The position numbers and the translations under genes were made by a program. A DNA stretch of 64,000 nt from Nonomuraea sp. SBT364. Its GTDB lineage: Bacteria; Actinomycetota; Actinomycetes; Streptosporangiales; Streptosporangiaceae. Below, in pieces: positions 36,225-45,056 of the stretch; position 1 is the first letter of the stretch, and each line of letters starts with the position of its first letter. The DNA is taken from contig NZ_LAVL01000016.1 of NCBI RefSeq assembly GCF_001083785.1, forward strand, positions 1-64,000, written 5' to 3'. The notes under the pieces are model-generated. The model saw only the letters and a list, made by a program, of their open reading frames with translations, was not told the origin of the DNA and did not search any database.

Positions 36225-37211
36225 TCAGGAGGTGATCGGCGCCCCGGCGACAGGCACGACCGGCAGGCAGACCGCCTTCCGCCCGGCGGGCGTGCGCTCG
36301 CGCCCGGGGGACAGCGCGTTCTTCACGTAGTGCAGCGCCCTCGGGTCGTAGATTATGGCGAGGTGCTCGGTCAGGTCGATCGCGCATCCGTCCTGCAGCA
36401 CGATGTTGCGCACCTCGGCCCCCGGCCCGGCCGACAGGAACGTCGAGGTGAACGGCGTGGCGATCTCGTCGTAGCGCGTGGCCAGCACCGTGTAGCGAAT
36501 CCCGGGCATCGTGTCGCCGCCCCTGTTGAGCTCGACCATGAACTCCGACCCGGTGGCCTGCTGCACCGCCGCCTTGCTGATCACGGCGCCCGCCTGCCGC
36601 CTGACGCCGAGGACGTCGAGCATGCTCATGACTCCGTCGACCGTGGTGCCGTGGTGGGTGGCGGCCAGCGACACGAGCTTGGACACCTTGTTGCGCCAGG
36701 GCCTGCGGGCGTCGGCGCCGCCTTCGTGGCGCAGGTACCAGCGGGGCATCATGCCGCCCTGGGAGTGGCCCACGAGCGCGACCCGGCGGGCGCCGGTGGC
36801 CGCGAGCACCCGGTCGACGAACCGGGCCAGCTCGCGCCCGGAGCGCCGGATGTCGCCCGTGGCCTTGAGCGGGCTGCCGGGCGGGGCGCCGTAGTTGATC
36901 GCGAAGACGCAGTGGCCCTCACGCTTGAGGTCGGGAGCCATGTAGCGCCAGGAGTTGTAGGCGTTGCCGTAGGTGCCGTGGACGAGCACGACCGGCTCGG
37001 GATGGCGGCGGGAGGGCTCGCACGACCAGTCGTTCGCCCCGGGAGGCGACCGGTCCGGGTCGAGCAGGGAGTAGGCCAGGTGGACCGGGAAGACGCCGCG
37101 CGGGTCCGGGACCGCCGCCCCGGCGGAGGCGGCGGGAGCGGCGGCGACGGCCGTCACGGCGACCAGGCAGAGGGAGGCCGTCACCGTGAGGCCGCGGTTG
37201 TGGATGGGCAT
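36225..37211 (-). CDS. Secreted lipase, alpha/beta-hydrolase (class 2 lipase / EstA-like)
   Basis: A 328-residue exported hydrolase. The signal peptide (TVTASLCLVAVTAVAAAPAASA) precedes PVVLVHGTYGNAYNSW, the oxyanion HG motif; VALVGHSQGGMMPRWYL carries the nucleophile serine, and TEHLAIIYDPRALHYV the catalytic histidine. Six cysteines (for example PSRRHPEP-flanking and DGCAID) suggest disulfides. AGGACATCCC precedes ATG 37211. It sits on the same strand behind the MMPL exporter gene with a 53-bp gap, so it may process or release the exported acyl product outside the cell. Confidence 0.9.
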   Translation of the reverse strand: MPIHNRGLTVTASLCLVAVTAVAAAPAASAGAAVPDPRGVFPVHLAYSLLDPDRSPPGANDWSCEPSRRHPEPVVLVHGTYGNAYNSWRYMAPDLKREGHCVFAINYGAPPGSPLKATGDIRRSGRELARFVDRVLAATGARRVALVGHSQGGMMPRWYLRHEGGADARRPWRNKVSKLVSLAATHHGTTVDGVMSMLDVLGVRRQAGAVISKAAVQQATGSEFMVELNRGGDTMPGIRYTVLATRYDEIATPFTSTFLSAGPGAEVRNIVLQDGCAIDLTEHLAIIYDPRALHYVKNALSPGRERTPAGRKAVCLPVVPVAGAPITS

Positions 37212-37264
37212 GGGATGTCCTGAAGATCGAGGGCTACACAAGGCAATGCGATGGTAACGGAGAG

Positions 37265-39640
37265 TCAACGACTCCGTGGTGTTCCGGGCAGCAGCACGCC
37301 CAGGAGCCGCCGGATGCCGCGCGGCCGCCGCGCCGGCGGTCCCGGCGGGGGCTCGGCTTCGGAGATGCCGAACCGCTCGTGCAGCCGGGCGAGCGGTGCG
37401 GGGGCCCACCAGTTGGCCGTCCCGGTGAGCCGCATGAAGGCGGGCACGAGCAGGCCGCGGACCAGGGTCGCGTCGACCAGCACGCTGAGCGCCAGGCCGA
37501 CACCGATGATCTTCAGGACCGTGTTGGTGGAGAACGCCAGGAAGCCCGTCGACACCGCGACCGCGAGGGCCGCGACGCTCACCAGCCGCCCGGTCCCCGC
37601 GATGCCCCTGACGACGGCGGCCGTGTGGTCGCCAGTGGCGCGATGATGCTCCCGGATGCGCGACAGCAGGAAGACCTCGTAGTCCACCGACAGCCCGAAC
37701 GCCACGGTGACGGTGAGCAGGATGGAGACGACCTCCACGTGGTGCGTCAGGGTGAAGTCGCCCAGCAGCCCGCGCAGGTGGCCGTCCTGGAAGATCGCGA
37801 CCAGGGCTCCGCAACTGGCCGTCAGGCTCAGCGCGCCGACGGCGACCGCCTTGACCGACACCAGGACGCCGCCGGTGAACAGGAAGAGCAGCGTCAGGAC
37901 GGTGATCGCGATGAGGCCGCCCGCCAGCGGCAGCCGGTTCCTCAGTGCGCCGAGCGTGTCGACGGCCTGCGGGGTCGGTCCGGTGACGAGCCGCGTTCCC
38001 GGAGGGCGTACGTCACGGACCCGGTCGAGCAGCTCGCGGGCGCCCGCCGACTGGGCGTCGTGCGGGCCGGACACGCTGATCAGGGTCGCGGCGCTGCCGT
38101 GGAAGCCCTGGGCGAACGCTTTCCCTTTCGTGTCCTCCGTCTTCTCGGCCGCCTTCGCCGGCGGGTCCTCCGGCGGGCAGGGGGTCTCCTGCGCGGCGGC
38201 GCCCCGGTAGACGCCCGTGGTGGTCCGTACGACGGTCACATCCGGCAGGGCGGCGAGCCGGTGCGCGTACTTCGCCAGCCTCCGGCACCCGGCGGGCCGT
38301 GAGCTGTCCAGGTACGGCAGGACGATGTGGAGATCACGGTCGAAGGGCTGGTCGAAGTCCTGGTGGATGCCGTGCGCCGTCCGGTGGGACTCCGTGTCCG
38401 CGGGCAGCACGCGTTCGTCGGCGATCCCGAAGCGCACCCACAGGAACGGGGCCGCCATCAGCAGCAGGACCAGCGCGCACGAGCCCCCGACGAGCACCGG
38501 CCGCCGGGTCGAGAGGGCCGCGATGCGCCGCCAGGCCGCGCTCTCCGGCACCGGGCGGCGGTGCGCGGACCGCCGCAGCCACGCGAAAGGGTCGCCGCCG
38601 CTGATGCGCTCGCCGACCACGGCGAGCAGGGCCGGCAGGATCAGCATCGTCGCGGCCGCCGCCATGAGCACGACGATGATCGTGGTCAGGGCGAGCGAGC
38701 GCAGCACCCCCAGGGGGAGGACCAGGAGGTTGGCGGTGGCGAGCGCCACCGTGAGCGCCGAGAACAGGACCGTGTGCCCGGCGCTGGCCATGGCCCGCTC
38801 GACGGCCTGCCGCACCGTGCACCCACGCGCCAGCTCCTCCCGGTAGCGGGTGGTGATGAAGAGGCTGTAGTCGATGGCGAGCCCGAGCCCGAGCGCGGTG
38901 GTGAGGTTGGGCGCGAACACCGACACCGGGGTGAACTCGCTGACCAGCACGAGCGCCGTCAGCGTGCCGACGATCGTGAGGCCGCCGATCGCCAGGGGCA
39001 GCAGCGCCGCGTGCACCGACCGGAAGGCCACCAGCAGGATCAGCAGGAGCAGCGGGACGGTGACCAGCTCCGCGCGATGCAGATCGTCCTTGGCCAGCCG
39101 GAGGAACTGCACCGACGCCCACGCCGGTCCGGTCGCCGCCACCTTGAGCGAGCCCGCCCGCTCGGCCAGCGGGGGGACGATCCGCTCGGCGGTCCTGGCC
39201 GCCCGCGCGTCGTCACCGGACAGGTCCACGCGGATCAGCGCCGACCTGCCGTCGCGGGCGCGCAGGGCCGGATCGCGGGTCGTCCAGTAGGACTGCACTC
39301 CCGACACCCCCGGCCGGGCCGCGAGCCACCGGTCGAGCCGGCCGGCGGACTTCGCGACGCCCGGGGCGTCGACGCTCTCCCGGGCGGTCACCCGGAGCAC
39401 GAGATCCGCCGGCTTGACGGGGAAGCGCCGCGCCATCACCGCCTCGGCCCGCGCCGCCTGGGTGCCGCGGGCGGTGTAACCGCCGTTGGACAGCCGGCTG
39501 TCGAGCTTCAGCGAAGCCAGTCCCAGGATGACCGTGAGCAGCACGGCGAGGGACAGCAGGCGCCGCCGGTGCCCGACGCACCAGCGCGCGTAGGCGGACA
39601 GCGGAACCAGGGACGCACCGGGACGACCGTCGGTTCTCAA
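37265..39640 (-). CDS. MMPL-family lipid/RND exporter
   Basis: A 791-residue, 12-helix transporter with the MmpL layout: helix 1 at residues 25-45, a ~140-residue extracytoplasmic loop, helices 2-6 containing GLGLAIDYSLFITTRYREEL, a second ~170-residue loop, and helices 8-12 with FGLSVDYEVFLLSRIREH. The two DY pairs form the proton relay. Members export large lipids and lipopeptides. The TTG start at 39640 has GGAGGA 6 nt upstream. It is divergent from the ACP gene across 180 bp, which places it inside the acyl-chain gene set. Confidence 0.92.
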   Translation of the reverse strand: MRTDGRPGASLVPLSAYARWCVGHRRRLLSLAVLLTVILGLASLKLDSRLSNGGYTARGTQAARAEAVMARRFPVKPADLVLRVTARESVDAPGVAKSAGRLDRWLAARPGVSGVQSYWTTRDPALRARDGRSALIRVDLSGDDARAARTAERIVPPLAERAGSLKVAATGPAWASVQFLRLAKDDLHRAELVTVPLLLLILLVAFRSVHAALLPLAIGGLTIVGTLTALVLVSEFTPVSVFAPNLTTALGLGLAIDYSLFITTRYREELARGCTVRQAVERAMASAGHTVLFSALTVALATANLLVLPLGVLRSLALTTIIVVLMAAAATMLILPALLAVVGERISGGDPFAWLRRSAHRRPVPESAAWRRIAALSTRRPVLVGGSCALVLLLMAAPFLWVRFGIADERVLPADTESHRTAHGIHQDFDQPFDRDLHIVLPYLDSSRPAGCRRLAKYAHRLAALPDVTVVRTTTGVYRGAAAQETPCPPEDPPAKAAEKTEDTKGKAFAQGFHGSAATLISVSGPHDAQSAGARELLDRVRDVRPPGTRLVTGPTPQAVDTLGALRNRLPLAGGLIAITVLTLLFLFTGGVLVSVKAVAVGALSLTASCGALVAIFQDGHLRGLLGDFTLTHHVEVVSILLTVTVAFGLSVDYEVFLLSRIREHHRATGDHTAAVVRGIAGTGRLVSVAALAVAVSTGFLAFSTNTVLKIIGVGLALSVLVDATLVRGLLVPAFMRLTGTANWWAPAPLARLHERFGISEAEPPPGPPARRPRGIRRLLGVLLPGTPRSR

Positions 39641-39820
39641 CCATTTCCTCCGTGTTCGTCGAGATGAAACGGCGGCGACAATTCATTCTCCATGCCGTGC
39701 CATGGAAATCGACGGGAACAAAGACACCGGGACTTTCGGCAGAATGGCCGGTGGCGAATGCGGGACCTAAGCTGCCGCCATGGGTGAACAATTCAAGCGC
39801 CGCTTTTTCGAAAGGAACTC

Positions 39821-40096
39821 ATGGCCGCATTCACGCTGGACCACCTCAACCGCATCCTCGGCCGGGAGCCGGGGGTCCTGGTAGCGGGGCACGAGGTCGA
39901 CCGCACCTTCGCTGACCTGGGCGTGGACTCGCTGGCGCTGGTCGAGCTGACCGAGCGCCTCATCGACGAGCACGACATCCCCGCGCCCGGCGACATCCAC
40001 GAGGAACTGGGCACCCCGGGCCTCGTCCTCGCCTACGTCAACCGCCATGTCGAAATGCGCCGTGACCACGACGTCGAAGAATGCGCGGGCACCTAG
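39821..40096 (+). CDS. Acyl carrier protein
   Basis: A 91-residue ACP. The phosphopantetheine serine is in the LGVDSLALVELTERL helix 2 motif; the rest is acidic with the usual four-helix pattern (TFADLGVDS, ERLIDEHDIPAP). The C-terminal ~15 residues (HVEMRRDHDVEECAGT) extend past the usual ACP end and include a cysteine. ATG 39821 follows AAAGGAAC. It starts a six-gene plus-strand run and is the likely carrier for all condensing and tailoring enzymes of the set. No phosphopantetheinyl transferase is encoded in the window. Confidence 0.93.
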   Translation: MAAFTLDHLNRILGREPGVLVAGHEVDRTFADLGVDSLALVELTERLIDEHDIPAPGDIHEELGTPGLVLAYVNRHVEMRRDHDVEECAGT

Positions 40097-40124
40097 TGGC
40101 GCCGAAAAGAAGGGGACGGCGAAC

Positions 40125-41420
40125 GTGAGCAGATTTTCCCGTGGGAGCGACGGCCGCGAGGTGCCGATGGGCCCCGTCGACCGGTTCTTCGTCTCCGGTC
40201 TCGGCGGGCTGGTCACCGACGAGACGACCATGTACATCGGCGGGATCGTCCGGCTCTCCGGTGCGCCGCCCAGTCTCGGCGAGCTCCGGAGCCTGGTGGC
40301 CGCCCAGGCCCGGCGCGTCCCCGTCCTGAGCTATCGCGTCGACCGCGAGAGGCGCGCCTGGAGCGTGTGCGACGGGTTCACGCCCGCCGACCACGTGGTG
40401 GAGCGCCGGCTGACCCCCGGCGCCGACGTGACGGCCCACGCGCTGGAGGTGATGGCCGAGCCGTTCCGGGCCGACCGGCCGCTCTGGCGGCTGGCGCTCA
40501 TCCACGGGTACGGCGGCGCGGGGGAGGACGAGCAGTACACGCTGTGCTACGCCGCCGACCACGCCTACCAGGACGGCATGTCGATCACCGCCACGGTGGA
40601 GGCGCTGTTCGGCGGCGGTTCCCTGCCCGTGCCGCACGCGAAGGAGTACCCCACGGCCATCCGCCCCCGGCGCTGGCCGGCCCCGTCGGACCTCGCCGTC
40701 CCCCTGCGGCGGGTGCCGGTCTGGGAGCCGCTGCGCGGCCCCTTCACCGGGCGGCGGAAGCTGCTGACCTTCCGCTTCGATCAGGACGCGATCAACGCCA
40801 CCGCCAAGGTGACCGGCGCGACACGCAACCAGGTGTGCCTGGCGGCCCTGGCCGGGGCGCTGCGGGACTGGGCGCCGGAGGAGTGGACGGCGCCGGTCGG
40901 CCCGCGCCGCCGTCACGGCCTTCCCGTGGCGCTGCCGCTCAGCCTCCGCGCCGGCCGGGGCAGCGGATGCCTCGGCAACCAGGTCACGGGCCTGCACATC
41001 CACCTGCCCTGTCACCGGCCCTCGCCCACGGAGCAGCTTCGCCAGGTCGTCGAGCAGACCGGCATGGAACGCCTGCAACGCCACCGCGAGCTGCATCGCG
41101 CACTCCTGCCCCGCCTGCCCTACGCCGCCGTACGGCCTCTTCTGGCGCGGCTGTTCGATCCGCGCTACACCGCCATGTTCATCACGACCGTGCGGATGGG
41201 CCCGCTCCGGATCGGTGACCTGCCCATCCGGGACGTCTGGGGAATCCCCCCGCTCCTGCCCGCGCAGCCCCTGATGATCGTGCTCTGCCAGTACCGGGAC
41301 GGGATCATGCCGTCGCTGCTGTTCGACACCGCCGTCGAGGGCTGCGACCGGCTCGCCGAGCTGTGGAGCAGGCACGTCAACGTCCTGCACGACGCGGTCA
41401 CCACGGTTACCGCACGCTGA
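40125..41420 (+). CDS. WS/DGAT-like acyltransferase (wax-ester synthase superfamily)
   Basis: A 431-residue BAHD/condensation-fold acyltransferase. MGPVDRFFVSG at the start and DRPLWRLALIHG match wax-ester synthase/diacylglycerol acyltransferases; the HHxxxDG active site reads DHAYQDGMS, with the first histidine replaced but the catalytic second one kept. NQVCLAALAGALRDW and LGNQVTGLHIHLPC are the usual later blocks. It should join an acyl group to an alcohol or amine. GTG 40125 follows AAGGGGA. It is 28 bp after the ACP gene, so an ACP-bound donor is plausible instead of acyl-CoA. Confidence 0.82.
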   Translation: MSRFSRGSDGREVPMGPVDRFFVSGLGGLVTDETTMYIGGIVRLSGAPPSLGELRSLVAAQARRVPVLSYRVDRERRAWSVCDGFTPADHVVERRLTPGADVTAHALEVMAEPFRADRPLWRLALIHGYGGAGEDEQYTLCYAADHAYQDGMSITATVEALFGGGSLPVPHAKEYPTAIRPRRWPAPSDLAVPLRRVPVWEPLRGPFTGRRKLLTFRFDQDAINATAKVTGATRNQVCLAALAGALRDWAPEEWTAPVGPRRRHGLPVALPLSLRAGRGSGCLGNQVTGLHIHLPCHRPSPTEQLRQVVEQTGMERLQRHRELHRALLPRLPYAAVRPLLARLFDPRYTAMFITTVRMGPLRIGDLPIRDVWGIPPLLPAQPLMIVLCQYRDGIMPSLLFDTAVEGCDRLAELWSRHVNVLHDAVTTVTAR

Positions 41421-41444
41421 CGAGCACCCGAGCGAGGAGTCTCA

Positions 41445-43196
41445 GTGGACCTGACCACGTTCGTGCGCGGCGGCCTGCCTGACGAGTCGCACGCGCGGCT
41501 GCGGGAGGCGATCCCCGCCGGCTTCTTCGGCTACCCCCGGGGGATGCCGCCGGCGGATCGCCACGCGCTCACCTACGAGCGGTTCCGGCACGCCGGGACG
41601 GCCGCGCCGTCCGCCGGGCGGCTCCTGGCCCGGCCGCCGGAGCTGTGCGCGCTGCTGGAGCGGGCCGCCGTCGCCGACCCGGCGCTCTTCCACGTGATGC
41701 TGCTGCACTACACGCTGACGCTGGTGCCGATCCTGCGGTTCGGCGACCGGAGCACCGAGCCGGTCCGGCGGCGGCTGGAAGCCATGGACCGCTTCGGCGC
41801 GGTGGCCATGACCGAGGCCGGGCGCAGCAACAGCCATCTGATGCCCGCGACGGTCGCCCGCTTCGACGCCGCCGACCGCTCCTTCGTCCTGACCACGCCC
41901 GACCCGGCGGCGGTGAAGTTCCCCACGACGGCCGGCCATCCGGGCGTCCCCAAGCTCCTCACCGTGTACGCGCGGCTGGTCGACGACGGCGGGGAGCGGG
42001 GCGTGTTCCTGTTCCTGGTCCCGCTCGGCGGCGGCGACGGCGACAGTGACGGTGCGGCCGGCGGTGACGGCGTCCACGTCCTGCCCGCCGCCGACAACCC
42101 CGCGCTGTCGCTGGACTGGGCGGCCGTGCGCTTCGACGGGCTCCGGCTCCCGTTCGAGTCCTGGCTGGCGGCCGGCGCCCGCATCACCGCCGACGGCGTC
42201 TTCCACGATCCCCTGGCGGGGTCGCGGGCCGCCCTGTCGATGTGCGCGGCCCCGTACGTGTGGCGCGGCATCATCGCGGCGGGCGCGGCCGCCTACCGGG
42301 CCGGCGCCGCCTCGCTGACGCTGCACTCCGTCGACCGCCCCACCCAGGGACGGCTGGCGCCCGGCCGCCCCCTCATCGACCATCGCAACCAGCAGGAGGC
42401 CGTCCTGACCGCGCTGGCCAGGGGTTACGCGCTGACCGCCGTCGCCAACCGCGTCAAGACCGGCGCCGCGTGGTCGGCAGGCGGCTCGGCGTCCGCCTCG
42501 ACGTGGACGCCGTGGGCGTCCGTGGACCTCATGCTCCCGCTCCTGAAGGCCGCCGTCACCGACCTCGCCGAGGACACGGCCGGCCTGTGCCGCACGCACT
42601 CCGGGGCCCCCGGCTTCCTCGCCTCCGGCAGGCTCAACGGCTACCGGGGGCTCGCGCACGCCTACCTGAGCGCCGGGGGCGACAACCAGCTCATCCTCTT
42701 CGACGTCGCTCGGGCCATGGTCGAACGGGACCGCTACGAGCCGCCCGATCCCGGCCAGGGAGTGTTCGACCTCTCCCTCGAAGGCTGCCTCGACGCCGCC
42801 CGGGCCCTCGAACTGCGGCTCGTGGACGAACTGTCCGTACGCGTCACCGCGCCCGGCTCCCTCGGCGACTGGAACCCGCATCTCGCCCTCGCCGCCAGGA
42901 CGGCGACCGCACTGGCCGACCGGGTCATCCTGGAGATCCTCCAGGACGGCCCGCCGCGCCTGCGTCCGGTGTTCCGGTGGTTCGCCCTCGACTGGGCGGA
43001 ACGCCGCGCCGGCCTGCTGCTGGACGAGGCGATCGCGGTCCCCCCGCTGATCGGGCGGATCAGGGCCCTGCGCGACGAGCTGTGCGCCGAGCTGATGCCC
43101 AGGACACCCGAGCTGGTCGAAGCCTTCGAACTGCCCGAACTGCACGAACCCCCCGTCTGGAGTACGTCATGGACCTCACCGGCAAGTCAGCACTGA
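41445..43196 (+). CDS. Acyl-CoA dehydrogenase/oxidase-like flavoprotein
   Basis: A 583-residue protein with the acyl-CoA oxidase layout: an N-terminal helical domain, FGAVAMTEAGRSNSHLMPATVARFD (FAD/substrate strand region), a middle beta domain ending near VRFDGLRLPF, and a long C-terminal helical domain with DHRNQQEAVLTALARGYALTAVAN. It would put an alpha-beta double bond into an acyl chain, or act in reverse fashion on an ACP-bound chain. I cannot point to the usual catalytic glutamate with certainty. GTG 41445 has GAGGAG at 7 nt. Its last 28 bases overlap the reductase gene. Confidence 0.78.
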   Translation: MDLTTFVRGGLPDESHARLREAIPAGFFGYPRGMPPADRHALTYERFRHAGTAAPSAGRLLARPPELCALLERAAVADPALFHVMLLHYTLTLVPILRFGDRSTEPVRRRLEAMDRFGAVAMTEAGRSNSHLMPATVARFDAADRSFVLTTPDPAAVKFPTTAGHPGVPKLLTVYARLVDDGGERGVFLFLVPLGGGDGDSDGAAGGDGVHVLPAADNPALSLDWAAVRFDGLRLPFESWLAAGARITADGVFHDPLAGSRAALSMCAAPYVWRGIIAAGAAAYRAGAASLTLHSVDRPTQGRLAPGRPLIDHRNQQEAVLTALARGYALTAVANRVKTGAAWSAGGSASASTWTPWASVDLMLPLLKAAVTDLAEDTAGLCRTHSGAPGFLASGRLNGYRGLAHAYLSAGGDNQLILFDVARAMVERDRYEPPDPGQGVFDLSLEGCLDAARALELRLVDELSVRVTAPGSLGDWNPHLALAARTATALADRVILEILQDGPPRLRPVFRWFALDWAERRAGLLLDEAIAVPPLIGRIRALRDELCAELMPRTPELVEAFELPELHEPPVWSTSWTSPASQH

Positions 43197-43975
43197 TCAC
43201 CGGCGCCTCCCGCGGCATCGGCCGGGCGATCGCGCTCCGCTTCGCCGGGGCGGGCGCGAACGTCGCCCTGCTCGCCCGGAGCGCGGACGCGCTCGAAGAA
43301 GTCGCCGCCCAGGCCGGCGCCCGGGGCGCCAAGACCCTCACGCTGCCCTGCGACGTCGGCTCTGCCAGCGCGATCGACTCCGCCGTCGCCGAGGCCGTCG
43401 ACGTCTTCGGCGGCCTGGACATCCTGGTCAACAACGCGGGCTCCGTCGGCAGCGCGGGCCCGTTCCTGGAGCTCACCGACGAGGACTGGGCGCACGTGCT
43501 CGCCGTCGACCTCACGGCGGTCAACCGGTTCCTGAGGCTGTTCGGCAGGCACGCCACGGCGCGCGGCAGCGGCTCGGTCGTCAACATCTCCTCCGTCGCG
43601 GGGGAGCGGGGCTGCCCGATGCTGTCCCACTACGCCGCGGTCAAGGCCGCCATGAACTCCCTCACCCGCACGCTCGCCGCCGAGTGGGCCGCCAGCGGGG
43701 TCCGGGTGAACGCCATCCAGCCGGGCTGGGTGGCCACCGACCTCACCGCGTCCTTCCACGCCGACCAGGGCGCCTCCGAAGCCCTGATGCGGGCCGTGCC
43801 CGCCCGGCGCTGGGCGAGCCCGGAGGAGATCGGCGACGGCGCCCTCTACCTGGCCGGCGACGCCGCCGCCATGGTGACCGGCGCGATCCTGACGATCGAC
43901 GGCGGCATGGCCGCCTGCAACGGCGGGCCCGCCATGATCGACCTGCTCGCCCTCGGCCGCGTCGAGATGCCCTGA
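43169..43975 (+). CDS. Short-chain dehydrogenase, 3-oxoacyl-ACP reductase-like (FabG type)
   Basis: A 268-residue classical SDR. ALITGASRGIGRAIA is the cofactor loop (the arginine and LLARSAD context favour NADPH), ILVNNAG the structural motif, and the catalytic set is in VVNISSVAG, HYAAVKAAMN. PGWVATDLT and the C-terminal IDGGMAA are as in FabG. It would reduce the 3-keto group made by the condensing enzymes. ATG 43169 lies inside the end of the flavoprotein gene, so it is coupled to it. The usual dehydratase partner is not encoded nearby. Confidence 0.9.
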   Translation: MDLTGKSALITGASRGIGRAIALRFAGAGANVALLARSADALEEVAAQAGARGAKTLTLPCDVGSASAIDSAVAEAVDVFGGLDILVNNAGSVGSAGPFLELTDEDWAHVLAVDLTAVNRFLRLFGRHATARGSGSVVNISSVAGERGCPMLSHYAAVKAAMNSLTRTLAAEWAASGVRVNAIQPGWVATDLTASFHADQGASEALMRAVPARRWASPEEIGDGALYLAGDAAAMVTGAILTIDGGMAACNGGPAMIDLLALGRVEMP

Positions 43976-43991
43976 ACGCCCGGAGGCGCAC

Positions 43992-45056
43992 ATGAGAGAG
44001 GTGAACGGCTTGATCTCCCTTCCCCCGGGAGTCGGCGTCCTCGGCACCGGCGCCCACGTGCCCGAGGCGATCCGCACCAACGAGGAGGTCGCCGGACGGG
44101 CGGGCGTGTCGGCGGAGTGGATCGCCGAGCGGACGGGCGTGCGGCGGCGCCATGTCGCGGCACCCGGCGAGGCCGCCTCGGACCTGGCCGCGCACGCGGT
44201 CCGGGCGGCGTTGCGCAGCGCCGGGCTGCGGCCGGGCGACCTGGACCTGCTGATCCTGGCGACGTCCACGCCCGACGAACTCGGCCCTTCGACCGCCTGC
44301 CGGGTCCAGGCCCTGCTCGGCGCGGAGAACGCGGTCGCGCTCGACGTCTCGGCGGCCTGCGCCGGCTGGCTCTTCGGCACCCGGGTCGCCTCCGACTGGC
44401 TGCGCCTGGAGCGGCCGGGCCGGCACGCCGCGGTCGTCGGCGTGGAGGCGTACTCGCGCTTCCTCGACGACGCCGACCGGGGCACGGCGGTGCTGTTCGC
44501 CGACGGGGCCGGCGCGGCGGTTCTCGGCACCGTGGCCGCCGGGCACGGGTTCGGCCCGATCATCCTGGGCTCCGACGGCACCCGCGCGGGCGACGTCCTG
44601 ATCCCCGGCGGGGGCAGCCGGCTGCCGGCCAGCCACGAGACGGTCGAGCGTGGCCTGCACCGCATCCACATGGACGGCAGGGCGGTACGCAAGTTCATCC
44701 TGGAGATCTTCCCCCTGGCCGCCGCCCAGGCCTTGCGGGAATCAGGGCTGACCAGGGACGACATCGCGCTGGTGGTCACCCACCAGCCCAATCCCGTGCT
44801 GCTCCGCCAGGCCTGCGCCGAAGCCGGGTTCGCCCCGGAGCGGCTCGTGATCGTCGCCGACCGGGTGGGGAACATCGGCGCAGGAGCGCTGCCCTACGCC
44901 CTGGCCGACGCGCACCGGCAGGGCCGGCTCCGCCCGGGCGACCACGTCCTGATCGTCGCCTTCGGGGCGGGACTGACCTGGGGGAGCGGCGTGCTCACCT
45001 GGTCCGCCGGCAACCCCTCCGCCGATCGGGGGTCCCATGCCGCGGGCGACTCCTGA
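43992..45056 (+). CDS. Beta-ketoacyl-ACP synthase III-like, paralogue 2
   Basis: A 354-residue KAS III homologue. The triad is complete: cysteine in LDVSAACAGWLFGT, histidine in VVTHQPNPVLLRQ, asparagine in VGNIGAGALPYALAD. It departs from true FabH in the insert GDVLIPGGGSRLPASHETVERGLHRIHMDG and in HQPNP in place of HQAN, features seen in the divergent KAS III group that includes pathway-specific starters and acyl-coupling enzymes. GGAGG precedes ATG 43992 by 5 nt. It overlaps the acyltransferase gene behind it by 20 bases. Confidence 0.88.
   Translation: MREVNGLISLPPGVGVLGTGAHVPEAIRTNEEVAGRAGVSAEWIAERTGVRRRHVAAPGEAASDLAAHAVRAALRSAGLRPGDLDLLILATSTPDELGPSTACRVQALLGAENAVALDVSAACAGWLFGTRVASDWLRLERPGRHAAVVGVEAYSRFLDDADRGTAVLFADGAGAAVLGTVAAGHGFGPIILGSDGTRAGDVLIPGGGSRLPASHETVERGLHRIHMDGRAVRKFILEIFPLAAAQALRESGLTRDDIALVVTHQPNPVLLRQACAEAGFAPERLVIVADRVGNIGAGALPYALADAHRQGRLRPGDHVLIVAFGAGLTWGSGVLTWSAGNPSADRGSHAAGDS

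Noticed and set aside
36225-37814. N-terminal extension of the secreted lipase to 529 residues
   Set aside because: The extension overlaps the MMPL gene on the same strand in another frame, and a good signal peptide with ribosome site begins at 37211.
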